From Nymphaea colorata (lineage: Eukaryota > Streptophyta > Magnoliopsida > Nymphaeales > Nymphaeaceae): a DNA stretch of 64,000 nt. The stretch is from the NCBI RefSeq assembly GCF_008831285.2, contig NC_045141.1, positions 14,310,106 to 14,374,105 on the forward strand, in the 5' to 3' direction. Made by a program: the position numbers and the translations under genes. Within the stretch, counting starts at the first letter, position 1. Every line of letters begins with the position of its first letter. The notes beneath the pieces were generated by a model that was not told where the DNA came from, searched no databases, and saw nothing but the letters and a program-made list of their open reading frames with translations. This document shows, piece after piece, positions 45,251 to 57,274 of the stretch.

Positions 45251-47373
45251 ACGGCTGTGTCCTCTATCCAAGTTTTTTGAAATTGCTTTACAGTTTACAC
45301 CCATACAACGCACCTGCAGTGGTATCCATACTATGTGCCACAATTTGCAAAATATGTTCCAAATTAAGTGTTCAACCATACATTCAATGTCTTTGCAAGT
45401 CTTGAAAATAGTTTGAAACTCAAATTGCCACTCCTTTTATTAAATTCAGTTCCATAATTCTAGACAACCAACAGGCTGACAGCTTCACAACTCATTTAAA
45501 ATGAAAAGACCTGCAGACCTCCCTTGTCTGAAGCACCCTTACTTTCACTCGTTTCTTTTCTAATTTATTACCTGGCAAAAGCCCTAGTGAGATTTGATGG
45601 GTCATTTAAAAACTTAGACTTACCGTCACCTAGCAATCTTTGATTGCTATTTTGGAAGGAAGAAATGACGATGAAGGGAAAAGAACTCCATTCATTTCTT
45701 AGGGTCAAGACATTCTAAAACTTGCATGAGGTTAACATAACCACTCTTTCTCACAACTAAAATGTTGTCATCTAAATTTATTGCTTTTCTTCATTCTGAA
45801 TAAAATAATCTGCAACCATATTGTTTTGTATTGACAATTTCACCCATCTATCATGTAGACTATCAGGAGCTTGCTTATGCATCAAATCCATAATATTGGG
45901 TACTCTGGATTATGGGACATAGGTCAAGTAATATAACATGTACTTCAGCTAAAAGTTTTTGTGCGCATTGTGTCCACAATGGCATTGAGTATTCTGGGAT
46001 ATAGATCACAAACTACTTGAAGTTTGAGTCCTTCATCAATTTTGTCTCTCACATGTTTCCAGTTGATGCAATGTTAGACATAAAAGTGCACATTAGATCA
46101 TCAATATTTTCAGAAACTTTTATTTGCAATTGGCACTGTGTGACTGTACTGTTCTCTTGTGCGTGTACTATGCATTTGTTTGCTCAATAGGTGACTTCCA
46201 ATCCCCAAGGGGGTTAGAAACATGATGCATATCAGTTTTTATAGTAAATAAAAAAATTCTTATTTGAGTGTGTTGCATAAGCAGATCTTTCCAAAGCTAA
46301 AGTCAAGTTAGCAAATATATATTAGAACTGTGACTTAGAAATCAGATATTTGAATACAAAACCACTTGATGCACACTGTTTTAGTTTCTACTTATGAATG
46401 TGTTGCACTGTAACATATCCATGGGGTCAGATAGAGAAATCAAGCTTACATCCGTATGAGTTTCTATTGTGAATATAGTACTATCATGGTCAATGTTTTG
46501 CTAAATGCATTTTTATGTTATCACTTTTTTGAAAAGCTTTCACATTGTACTCTGGATCCCATAGGCCATAACATACTTACATATTACAGACTTTTAAACA
46601 TGAAGCAACTATTCATACACATTTTTTTTTAGGTAAACCGATATATTTAGTTCATAAGTTACTCATTTATGTCTGCATTAAGCATACATCTATGCCTAGG
46701 ACCCTACAACTCATCATGACAACCAAAGAAAAATTGATTCTACAATGGTATCTAGAATTATCTATGGAACAGAAAAATTCTTTTACCACATGCACGAATC
46801 TGTTTGTACCAACATATCTCTTCATGGAGTGTGACGTTGTACACCAAGGAAAACGTGCAAAAAATTGTGGCTTTTATGTTAATACAAAACAACATTCATA
46901 AGCAACCAGAATTATGATAACAGACATAACTTTGAATCCAATTCCAAAAGAATCCTATAAGGCCTCATGTGTACCTGTTAATGACTGGAAACAATGAAGA
47001 TCAAATGTATCTGCCTCAAGAAGTTCAATTCCTGTACAACCCACTGTTGGAGACAACTGTTGGGAAATTGCATGCATTGAATGCCAGAGACTTGCTATAC
47101 GCAAGCTATCATTTGTATCCATGCGTCCTGTTGATCCATAATCCTGGATGATTGGATCAAGGATTATGAAGGAAACAAAAACTGTAGATTTAGAAACCAA
47201 ATGCCTCTTTCTATACACACATAACAAGTACACTACTAATTTCTAAAAAAATCAACTATCCAAATCATGGAAGACAGTTCTCTAGGAAATAAGAATGAGA
47301 AACAGATAGCTACCTTGTAAAAGATTAGTCCACCAGATTTATTGATGATAAAGAGACTGTGGATAGCAGCCAT
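42840..47373 (-). CDS. TRAPPC4: TRAPP complex subunit 4 (Trs23 homologue), three exons, 141 aa
   Basis: The product is the sedlin/longin-fold core subunit of TRAPP, the vesicle-tethering complex and GEF for Rab1/Ypt1 at the Golgi. Coding exons on the minus strand are 47373-47314, 47143-46975 and 43036-42840 (stop TAG 42842-42840). They join in phase to 141 residues, the length of the Arabidopsis protein. Diagnostic stretches are MAAIHSLFIINKSGGLIFYK, GRMDTNDSLRIASLWHSMHA, IELLEADTFDLHCFQSLTGT, KFFVVCEPG and FIYELYTDYVLKNPFYEMEM. All splice sites are GT-AG. Intron 2 is 3.9 kb and holds repeats. The copia element begins 193 bp after the stop. A damaged partial copy lies at 58426-59412. The gene looks intact. 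Confidence 0.96.
44395..44830. repeat. Direct duplication rich in GCCTAGG inside TRAPPC4 intron 2
   Basis: Segments about 44395-44560 and 44660-44830 are diverged copies of one another: 'ggcaatt', a GGGGCCTAGG/GCCTAGGC-rich patch, 'gatgatcatgt.tataag', 'gtgcagtata', 'gacgggaagag'. Related 'gcctaggtgggcctaggc' phrases lie at 44617-44640, and a weaker one near 43920-43955. The origin of this repeat is unknown; the palindromic CCTAGG core suggests hairpin potential. Confidence 0.6.
45190..45249. repeat. (CATA)n(TA)n microsatellite in TRAPPC4 intron 2
   Basis: About nine CATA units followed by about 12 TA units. ORFs at 45124-45405 and its antisense are artefacts of this tract. Confidence 0.95.
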
Positions 47374-47383
47374 GAGCTTAACC
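47374..47383 (-). other. TRAPPC4 5' UTR with a probable 5' UTR intron acceptor
   Basis: Nine to ten bases upstream of the ATG the minus strand reads GTTTTCAG followed by GTTAAGCTC and ATG. This is a good 3' splice site, so the leader is probably interrupted by an intron. A candidate non-coding first exon with CT-rich sequence lies about 4 kb upstream (around 51300-51680). The same acceptor is kept in the pseudogene copy at 58778-58787. Only a transcript could confirm it. Confidence 0.4.
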
Positions 47384-47399
47384 TGAAAACAAACGGAAA

Positions 47400-49090
47400 G
47401 TCAATCAACTCAATAATGAAACAATTTCCATGCATGTCAAGAGTCAAATAAAGGACAAATGTCAAAGCACAAAGTAGAAGCAAGTCTAGCCACTAAAATT
47501 CTTTCATATCCTTCATAACTGGAGATGACATGTTGAAAGCTCTAAGGATATTCTAAACCCTCAAGTATTATCATAGGCATAGAACAAAAGAATAATCAAT
47601 AGTTCCTTCGAAGAAACAGAATAGTAGCTTTTAGCCATCATCAAGGAAACATGATAACAAAGTATAAAGGTATAAAGAAGAGAAACATATCCACGGAATC
47701 ACGAACCGCAGACAGTTGAACTTACGTTTCAAAACCTTGAGAATTCAAAAATCATTATTAGCTATTGATTTGATTACCTTCTAGAAGTTAAGATGTTTTC
47801 AATAACTATTTGGGACCAAAGACCAATCTTCTGTGCAACTGCTCATTTGATCCATTACGTAGCATATTGCACCACAAATCATTACATAAGCCACCTATCT
47901 TCACAACTCAATGTCAATATATTTATAAAATGAGAGATTTAAGAATTTCAGCCGTTTCAATGTCATGATGGATGAAGATTTCATTCACCATTCTAGGAAG
48001 GCGATTTGGCTCTGGAGCTAATTGATTCACTTTTTTTTTATGGTTACCGAGAAAAAGCTTGTCAGATAGCTAGAAAAGAGAAAAATACTACAAATCAATG
48101 CGATAAAAATCAAAGTCCTGCCACAACTATTGGCCATAAAAAATAGGAGTAGATCTGCTTACAAATATTACAACCTTGTTTACTAACATCAAAAGATCTC
48201 AACATTTCTATGTATATGGCATAGAAAATGAAAACTATTTGAACAAGTTGCTTGCTCAATAATGATAAAACTAATGAAGAGATCTCCAACAAAAAAAAAA
48301 CACCAATAAAAACGAACAAAGACTTGAATAGTAGTTTATGACTTCATGGTTCAACTACCAAAAATATGTGCACAACCTAGTTCGATCATTCTGAAAACAA
48401 TTGGCAAAACGGAAAAAGAATGACACAAATCCGGGGAGGATTTGCAAAAGAAAACTTACCCAACTCCCTCCACGCTATGAACTTCGCTACCCATAAATAA
48501 AATATCTAGGGAACTGGATAAAGGAAAACTGGGACTACCCAATTCTCATTCAACTAGAAAATAGGCTAGGTTGGACATCTGAACAAAGCAAAAGAACAGA
48601 TAGCTAGAAAATCACAAGCACAAAAGGCAAAAACCATAGGTGAACATGAAAATTGACTTGATCCGATAAAAATGGTTGTATACATTACAAAACACAGAAG
48701 GAAAATGAAAACACATGTTTTCTGCTCAATTTATTATGCCCCTCTCATGTCTACTCAATGGGCTGAAAAGCAAATTATGTCAAAGAAATGTTTTACATGT
48801 TTTTGAAAGTATGGCGGCAGAATGCATCTACTCATAACTACCACTTCTTTGTTTTCTTTTTACATGGGTCCCTTCTGTTTGAGGTCATGCTTAATTAGGG
48901 AAAAATCGTCGGAATAGGAGGCCGTTGGTGCATTTGGGCTGCAGGTGGCGGGCAAGGAGAAAACAGTTGAGGGAACGAGAGATCGAGAGGGACTGAGTTG
49001 CGGAGAGAAACCAGAGAAGGCGAGAGGGAGATGTCACTTGTCACGGCGTTGTGGGTGGCCGTAGGTGGTCCGAGTTGCCGGCAGCTAATG
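47400..49090. other. TRAPPC4 upstream region or 5' UTR intron, no coding sequence seen
   Basis: AT-rich. The first about 620 bases (to 48020) are shared with 58800-59412. From 48895 to 49090 the DNA is GC-richer and purine-rich on the plus strand, without a recognisable product. Confidence 0.4.
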
Positions 49091-49093
49091 AAG

Positions 49094-51885
49094 GGCCGTT
49101 TGATGGTTTGGAAATCTGGAATTGAAATATTTCTGGAAATATATTTCCCAGAATAAAGGGATGGAAAAAATCTTTTCAATTCTCATTTTGATGTGTGTGT
49201 GATGACTGCGAAATAAATTTCCAGAAATTTATTTTTTAGTTTGATAATAAAGAAAAACATTTCCAGATTTACATAATCTTTATATAGTTTCTTAAATGAC
49301 TACAAATCTTCCATATTGATGCAAGCTCTCCTCTGGAGAGGGCACCATAATTTAAAACCTGCTCCTGTCCATGTGGTGCAGTCCAATAGCTTTGCTATCT
49401 ACAAAGGGAACAAATTTCAAACGCAACAACTTCAACTGCATTGAAAAGATATATGCACTAGGCAAGATGCTTACGAGGCATTCTAGGTGATATCAGCGTG
49501 TGAACACTGATTAGCAAGTGAACATATTTAGAGCAAACCCAACATTGCTGCCCGATAGCATCGCTATAACAGTACGACTAGACGATACCATCAAAAGGCA
49601 AAGAAAATTCACAAGATGCAACATGCAAATAGATACCTTGTCCATGACAACTGCCTACACATTTTTTTTCAATTAACAACTGGTCAGGTTAAACCAACAA
49701 ATTTTAACACTAGCCCACAACATTCTAGGCAGTTCCACCGTACGAAAAATAGGTAATAACATATAATAGCCAGATTAAGGAGCCAGATTAAGGAGACATT
49801 GCCATCAGTCAGCAGTATGAGATTCACTGAATTGAGGCTCGCAATCAATTGGAAATCGGGATGCCTTTCAGCACTCCAATAGTAGAATAATGACAAAATT
49901 AAGTCCAAGGAATTCTGAACCACATCCACACAGTCACAGACCAAAGGAAAACAAAGTACCTCTAATAAGAGATGGCATATACAGTATCTCTCGAGATTCT
50001 TCCAGCACTGGTAACTTAACTGCACCCACCCAAATCACAGTTTCCTGATTAGCAAGTGAACATATTTAGAACAAAGAGCTGCATACCTGCTCTACATATG
50101 CCAGCTGAGAAATTATTAACATACATAACTGGGAACAAACGAATAATGCTTGACAAAGAAAATTCTTGGCTTACTGACATATTGGTTAATTAGAGAGAAG
50201 TGGAAGTTATCTATAATACAGAACAGTAACATACACCACATGAGCACAGGAGGAACTCATCAAAGCGAATTGCAGGTCCAGATTTGCAGAAAATTATTTC
50301 TTAGTTTGATAATAAGGAAACATATTTCCTTATCAAAATTTCCAAAAAGCAAAAAAGAAGAAGGAATGTATGGTGGACAAAGACAGAGGCTCAATTTAAC
50401 GAAAATTTACAGAACCAAAACAATCAGATTGGAACTCAACTCTGCACTTGTTATTGGCTGCACTTGCTATGCTATCAATAACAACAGATAGCCAGTATTA
50501 AAGCAAACAAAGAAAAGAATAGCTGCTCGATTTCTCAATGCCCTGAAATCATCTCTTCATCCAACGCCGCAGTGATAAGACCCCTTTATGTAGTGAAAGC
50601 CGAAAGCAATTTGCTCATGAATACCCATAAAAAACAAGCATACAAGTATCAAAGTTTCAAAAGCCATCAGCGAGAATTTACACAAAATCCACAAGAAACA
50701 AAACCCACAGCTACAGACAATTACCATGAGATCATAGAGCAGTCGCCGCAGGTGATTAGCACCACTACCTTGCTATTCTCAGATTCAGCACGTGCATGGA
50801 AAATCAAATCAAACACTACAATCATCTATAGTCGATACAGACAGCCATATTTCCTCCAACTTTCATTAAAAGAACAGAGAACAACAGCTTCTCGATCATG
50901 AGAACATTTTGATCGTTTCAAACTCGCATCATCACTTCTCCTAAACACAGACACCGCCATATCCATGAAGAACGTAACCAGTGAACAGAAGCCGCTGGGA
51001 AAAGCAAATCAGAGCCCGAGAATCATTAACCCAACTTAAAAAAATGCCAAAGATGCACGACGTCAGCCACAGAAGCTCGAATTAGCTGTATAATTCCTAA
51101 TATCAATACCACAAAGACAAGGGAAAAGGTAGCCAGAAGCTCGATTCTAAACTGTATAATGCCCAAGGAAGAACAGACAGCCGTAAGAAAATCTACAAAT
51201 CCACCAAAAAAAAAATCTCAAAAGATCGATACGACAATAAAAACATCTTACTGGAGATCCGCACGCTCTTCCTCATCAGACGAAAAAAAAATGCTCGAAA
51301 AAAACTCACAAAGGAAAAAGGCGTTATGCCACAAAGCAGCAGAGAGAAAGAGAGGGAGAGCGAAAAGACCTGTAAACCTTGTGGAAGGGGAAAGCAGGAG
51401 GTAGCAAACAGTCCCTCAAGAGCAGTGAATGCGAGCGTTGATGGCGTCTGAGGCAGCAGCGGCGAGAGAAGGCAGCAGCAGTGATTTCTGGCGGGTTTTA
51501 TTTGGGCAAAATCAGTTGGGAGAAGGAGGAAGAATAAGAACAACAAGGAGAAGAAGAAAGTAAGGGGTACCTGGCGTGAAGTCGGGAGAGCAGGAGCTGC
51601 ACGATGCGTCTGAGGCAGCAGCAGCGAGAGAAGGGGAAAGGCGTGACGACCAAGGCGGGTTGGGTGAGAAGCTGAGGACGAGGCGTGCCCTGGCAAAAAA
51701 AAAAAAAAAAAAAAAATCCAGAAAATTATTTCAACCTCCGTGGAAATATTTTTTCATAAATATATTTTCTATTCGAGAGCTTGGTAAAAAATATATTTTC
51801 GCGTTTAATTAACGGAAAATACTTTAAAATTTTGAATTTTTTTTTCTTGAGCTAGAGTGCTTTTCCAGTTCATCAAACGGGCAAA
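49094..51885. mobile_element. Pair of Harbinger-like MITE ends about 2.8 kb apart
   Basis: GGGCCGTTTGATGG at about 49095 and CATCAAACGGGC at about 51872-51883 are inverted, and both match the ends of the element at 12646-13530, including subterminal 'gaaatatatttc' (49136) and 'ggaaaatactttaaaa' (51813). No TTA target duplication is visible, so this may be one larger element carrying foreign DNA or two separate decayed elements. Inside are two copies of 'ctgattagcaagtgaacata' (about 49508 and 50046) and two of 'gcgtctgaggcagcagc' (about 51439 and 51604). Confidence 0.45.
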
Positions 51886-51939
51886 CAGAGAGAATCGAGG
51901 AGACAGAGTCTGGAAGTGAAGTTTCTTCCAGAAAACGTC

Positions 51940-53040
51940 ATTCGTCTAACCGGTTCCACCCTTCTAATCCTACCTACTTCAACCAATTTTCACCGTTGAG
52001 CTCATATATATCGTTCATATGTATAAAAAACAACACTCGTGTCGTTTTGCATAATCACTTTCAAATGTGCTTAAGTTTAAAATTAATGTTAAATTGTTAT
52101 TTATTATGATTTGTGCTTCTGAGATTCAAAAGATCTCTTATAAAAGATTAGAAAAAATGTGCTAAATTTGTCACACCAGCTTTAACATTTCATATTCTTT
52201 TCGTGCAAAATATAAACATGAATCTTGGTTCTCAAAAATGCAAAAATAAGATCTTAATAGTCAATATCATCATTTTAAGCATATAAAACTCATTTTTGTA
52301 TTGATTTCTACAATGTAAAACATGAATATTAATAAAGTTTGAGGAAAAATAACGATGTGTCTTTATATATATATATTGCTAACTTTATTTCCTCTTCATA
52401 TTCATATTGACCAAGACCCATTTTGTGCAGGATGTGTTTAAGTTACCAAATAAGAGCAAGTTACCAAATAAGAGCACCATTCACACTAAGTCAAACAATT
52501 ATAGCTATAGTAAAGCTGAGACTGAAAGCAAGCCAATGTAATTAAACATACTACACAGATTGCGTGCATACATGTGCGTGTGTGTGTGTGAGAGAGAGAG
52601 ACAGAGAGATATAAAACTAAATTTAATGTATCATTGTGCTTAATTTATTACATGATGATACATAGCATCACAAAGAGGATTCGGTTAATGAGCACCAACA
52701 TGGTTGATAAAGTGGGAAACAGCGACTGGTGATTTGCTTAGACAGTTTGGATGGGCTCGACAATGAGAGAGTAGACTCAGTCCATGAACTCATGCTCTAA
52801 GACAATGACACCATCTTCATAGTCATACATGCATTGGGAGACCCTCGTAATGTTGAGAACCACGTTCATGAAGGAACGAGAGAAGGCGGTCTGTTGTTCT
52901 TGCTGGTGAGCCGAGAGCAGCTCCCTGTCAGCCTCCTCCATGCATCGCTTAGGAACTTCCTTATGTGCTGTCGCGTTTGTTCCTTTGCTACCTTTGTCTT
53001 GTTCTGTTAACAATAAGGTTGAAAGACAACTGTTTCACTT
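51940..53040 (-). repeat. Terpene-synthase-bearing duplication, copy 1 (partner 56145-57300)
   Basis: Shares with 56145-57300 a run from 'cctacttcaacc.attttcaccg' through 'ctttcaaatgtgcttaagtt', a (GT)n(GA)n microsatellite (52576-52606), 'catgatgatacatagcatca', the terpene synthase exon and the first about 30 bases of a TRIM LTR (53011-53040). Copy 1 is the shorter of the two. Confidence 0.8.
52738..53010 (-). pseudogene. Terpene synthase last-exon remnant, copy 1
   Basis: The minus strand reads KVAKEQTRQHIRKFLSDAWR, then after a one-base frameshift near 52935 RELLSAHQQEQQTAFSRSFM, NVVLNITRVSQCMYDYEDGV, LEHEFMD, an internal TGA and VYSLIVEPIQTV with a final TAA. 'a.n.aRvsQcmY.yeDG' followed by 'vysLi.epi' is the C-terminal signature of plant terpene synthases. 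The DDxxD and NSE/DTE exons are absent anywhere nearby. It is a dead terminal-exon fragment. Confidence 0.82.
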
Positions 53041-53599
53041 TTCTTATTTTTTATTATTTTTTCTCTTTTAAAAAATTGCCAAAATTTTCTTTTGATTTTC
53101 AGCTCTGTTGAAAAATACCCAAAAAAAAAACTCGCCATTTAAAATCTGTTAACAATACTTGTTACTACACAATCAATCATATGATAGACATATCACATTA
53201 GAGATTCAGAGTAAACAAGTAAACAATCAATCATCTTACTAATTTCATTTATACAAGTTCTAAACTAATCATTTGAGTGATTTGCTTTTCCTATTAAACT
53301 AATAACTTTGTTTGACTAAATTCTTGAATTTTATCAAATGCGATTAGTAACTTGGTTGCTTGTAAAAAATTCTCATGGGATGGGAAGCTTCTGTTCTACT
53401 TTTTCACATTTCACATATGTAATACGTTGACATCTCTAATACGCATATATAAATAACTAAAAAATAATGGCATATCAATATATAAATAAAAAGCATTTTT
53501 GTGAGCTGTTGTAGCCAATTACTTGTATCAGTCCATATGTGCCTCCACCACTGTTTTGTATGTTGGAGAATGTTTGCGACGGGGATGCAAACTAGAACT

Positions 53600-53766
53600 C
53601 ATTGGCGGATTTAGAAATTTATAAATCTTAGACAGTATTGAATTAAAGGATATTAAAAAAATGATTGAGAAGCACCAAGATATAAATAAGCAAATAGTTG
53701 ACAACCCCAATATATATAATCTATTAGGCAAGTGTCAACAGAAACCTATATATGGCTCCGCCATTG
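53600..53766. mobile_element. hAT-like MITE, 167 bp
   Basis: Ends CATTGGCGGATTTAG and the complement of ATGGCTCCGCCATTG. Flanks ctagaact (53592-53599) and ccagaact (53767-53774) match at seven of eight bases. The interior is AT-rich and non-coding. Confidence 0.78.
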
Positions 53767-54208
53767 CCAGAACTTTATGTTCTTACGAAATCACTAATGA
53801 TACTTTTCTGATTTAAATTGGCTGTTCACGTTTTACCGTACTCGCCTTCTGAACGAAAGGCAATGAATTTCAGGAACATGGATTTTAGACCCCATGTAAA
53901 GTTTTTTTTTTTTTCTAAATTAATCTTTCTATTATCAAAATTTTGATGTTATAAGAGTCGTTTATTTTTTATTAATAAAAAATATTATTAAAATAAACAA
54001 TGACTAAGTTAATATATGTTACTCACCAAATTACTTTTGTGATCATCTTTTTATAAGATCATATTGCAAAAAAATAAGGAAAAGCTTTAGTAATTACTTT
54101 TAATTGGCCTGGTTTTTGTCTCTTACTTAAGTTGTGTGGTATCTACCAGCTTATATATATATATATATATATATATAAGTTTCTCTTTTTTTCCTTGACA
54201 CTGAAACT

Positions 54209-54683
54209 TGTTAAGTATTCATGTATTGAGTTGATCCAAATCCAAATAATTTATATCCCTGTGGAAGGTTTACCATTTGACGCATTAATGTAATGTTGAC
54301 AGAACGTTAAGGACAAGCTTTCATGGAATTCTACAACTGCCTTTCAAAGTACGGGGTTGTTAGCTGTTGCCTACCTAAGATCAAGTTCGCTTTCAAGATT
54401 TTGAGATCCATGAATTTGAGTTTAGTCCATTTCCCTCCCATCATGGACCAGGTTTTTGGTATAATAAAATAGTCAAGTTTGTACTTTATGTGTGACATAA
54501 GGCCTTGGGTTTGTTAATTATGAATTTTGATATAGAAATGGAGATTTTAAATTCATGGATTTAAGATTCTTGGCTCCCAAACACATCTTGGGGATGCATT
54601 TTTGTAGATTTTATCTCCTGAAATTATTCATTGAACAGTTCTTGGATAGTTTAACTTGTCCACAAGAAAAAATTGTTAGGAAA

Positions 54684-54731
<48 letters not shown>

Positions 54732-55636
54732 CTCTCCTTATGATAGCAAGAGAAAAATGAACATGAGAAACAAGTAGAAGGCCCAAAGATTTAGAAAAAT
54801 AGTGAAAGCAACAAAGTCAATCCTGGTTTTCAGAAATCCTAGTTTTGAGAACCAAGCTTTTTAATGAGTTTTAAAAACTTTGTTTTTTTTTTTGTTTCAT
54901 ATACTTTTTAAATGTATGAAAGGCTCCAAATACTCTCAAGAAAAACCTGGAAAGCTACAAAGGGAAATGTCCAATTGGCAATGGCTGGGTCCTCGCTTTC
55001 CCTTCCATTCCCCTTCATTTTCTCAATTAATTGATTTAATTTATAGTAACGCTGTCCCTTGTACGAGAAACCTTTTCCATCTGTTTTTTACTTTTCAGAC
55101 TTTTTGTCTTCTAAAACAAGTCCAAGGAAAAGTTTCAAGGAACTGATGTTCATAAAAGTGGAATTGTGCCAGTCCATCAAACGGCTAGAGATGTCAATTG
55201 AACCAATTGGAATGTTTGATTTATCAGATGTTCACATATTTTGGATTCGGATATAAACAAAGAAAAGTTTATGTCATATTTGAATTCAATTTTTAAAATA
55301 TTATTCATATCCGGCTTTTAAATTCACAACTTAAATCAAAACCACGTTAGAGTATGCTACAAACATCTTTCGAAATGTATGAACATTGGATATTGATATT
55401 TATCAGATTAGTTATTTATTTAAAATCACAGCTGAATCTGTTTGGATGCCATTTTCAAAAATCTAAATCTAGTTGGATTTTTTTAATTGTATGTTATCTT
55501 TTTTCATATTATTAAAGCAGTTTAATTGGATATCGGATCTGAATCACATCCATTGACATCCTCTACAAATAAAGACTATTCATTTCAGTACACAATCCCT
55601 TTCATTGTGTCTACAAGAGAGGGTTTGAGGAAGCAA
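54209..55636. repeat. Segmental duplication, copy B (partner at 28655-31555)
   Basis: Follows copy A from 'cttgttaagtattcatg' to 'gagagggtttgagg' but lacks the about 0.9-kb extra segment and the hAT MITE. A (CT)n run lies at 54686-54728. At 55543-55550 it has a single ATCACATC, the unoccupied target of the MITE present in copy A. Confidence 0.85.
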
Positions 55637-55945
55637 TGCTCCTAAAGCACCAAGGGGAAATTGGATCTCCTTTGGAGAAAGCAACCAAATACAAGACATG
55701 GGCAAGAATGGGTCAAATTCATTAGATAATATCTGCAAAACCCACATAGATACTTAAATAGCAAGAAATTGGAGAAAATGAACTAAGAAAAACTAAACTC
55801 CAAAAAAGTATAACCAGTGAATTAGTCAAAAAACTTATATAGCCAAGAATTCCAGAACCAAACAAATTCACACATGCCTCCTCTCATACTTGAAAGCCTT
55901 GCCAAGTAACCTGTAACAATTGCAAAACAACTTCTCTCTCATGTA
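55637..55945. other. Spacer, nothing recognised
   Basis: About 310 bases without coding features between copy B and the truncated hAT-family piece. Copy A has no counterpart. Confidence 0.4.
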
Positions 55946-56144
55946 GGGCTGTACAATGAGTTGAGCTAACTCGAGCTCGACGTGAACTTGTTCTGTTAAT
56001 CTCAACTTGTTTGTAAACGAGTCGAGCTCAAGCTTATAAACAAGTCGAGTTCAAGTGACATGAATTGGACCCGATTCAACTCAAGTAAGAACATTTAATC
56101 TAAGTTGTCATTTTTTTTTGTGATTTCCACTCATCAGATCCTGC
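55946..56144. repeat. Truncated GAGCTCGAC-family MITE and flank
   Basis: TAGGGCTGTACAATGAG at about 55946 matches the family's left end. The sequence then enters 'gagtcgagctcaagcttat' and DNA shared with 31595-31670. No right end is visible. Confidence 0.5.
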
Positions 56145-56579
56145 CTACTTCAACCGATTTTCACCGAGTCGGTGGAGCTCATGCGTATTGTTCATGTGTA
56201 TCGAAAACAAAAACACCGTCTCGTGTCGTTTATATGCATCGGCTCGCATAATCACTTTCAAATGTGCTTAAGTTTGAAATTAATGTTAAATTGTTATTTA
56301 TTATGATTTTTGGAATTTATTGCTTTTGGGATCCAAAAGATCTCTTACAAAAGATGGATTAGAAAAAGTCTGTTGAATTTGTCACATCCACTTTTAACAT
56401 TCCATACCCTTTTCGTGCAAAATGTAGACGTGAATCTTGGTCCTCAAAACAATAGAACTCTTCCTAAGATGGTGTTACAATGCAGAAATAAGATATTAAT
56501 AGTCAATATCATCCTTTTAAGCTTATGAAACTCATTTTTGTGTCGATTTCCACAGTGTAAAACATGAAGATTAATAAAG

Positions 56580-56627
<48 letters not shown>

Positions 56628-57006
56628 ACTTTGCTAACTTTATTTTCTTTTCATATTGATACTGACCAAGACATATTTTGTGTAGGATCTGTAAGTTTAC
56701 TGAAATAATTTTTTGTTCAAGTTACCAGATAAAAGCACCATTCTCACTGAGTCAAACAGTTCTAGCTATAGTAAAGCTGAGATTGGAAGCAAGCCAATGT
56801 AATTAAATACACTACACAGACTACGTGCATACATGTACACGTGTGTGTGTGTACGTGTGTGTGAGAGAGAGAGAGAGAGGGAGAACTAAATTTAATGTAT
56901 TATTTTGTCCAATTTATTACATGATGATACATAGCATCATAAGTAGGATTCGATTAATGGGCACCAACATGGTTGATAGAGTGGGAAACAATGACTGGTG
57001 TTTTGA
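56145..57006 (-). repeat. Terpene-synthase-bearing duplication, copy 2, 3' flank
   Basis: Corresponds to 51940-52737 in copy 1 and lies 3' of the terpene synthase exon (which is on the minus strand). It carries a longer (TA)n run (56581-56615) with (GT)n, and a second (GT)n(GA)n at 56838-56882. Confidence 0.75.
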
Positions 57007-57274
57007 TTAAGTAGTCTGGATGAGCTCGGCAATGAGAGAGTTGACTTGGTCCATGGACTCATGCTCCAAGACACCAACGCCATCTTCATAGTCGTACATG
57101 TATTGGGAGACCCTCGCAATGTTGAGAGTCACTTTCATGAAGGAACAAGAGAGGGCGGTCTGTTGCTACTGCTGCTGAGCCGAGAGCAGTTCCCTGTTCA
57201 ACCTCTTCCATGCATCCCTTAACAAGTTTCTTATGTGCTGTCATGTTTGCTCGTATGCTACTCTTGCCTCATTC
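57007..57274 (-). pseudogene. Terpene synthase last-exon remnant, copy 2
   Basis: The minus strand reads HIRNLLRDAWKRLNRELLSA, QQQ, an in-frame TAG, QQTALSCSFMKVTLNIARVS, QYMYDYEDGVGVLEHESMDQ and VNSLIAELIQTT with a normal TAA end (57007-57009). A TGA lies just before HIRNLL. It keeps the C-terminal terpene synthase signature. The TRIM LTR starts immediately beyond the upstream edge, so the rest of the gene is missing. Confidence 0.82.

Noticed and set aside
50150-50491. 113-residue plus ORF
   Set aside because: No domain, low-complexity lysine-rich composition, and it lies between MITE-like ends.
51193-51696. 167-residue minus ORF as a gene
   Set aside because: Composition is typical of a CT-rich leader (serine, leucine, proline); more likely 5' UTR of TRAPPC4.
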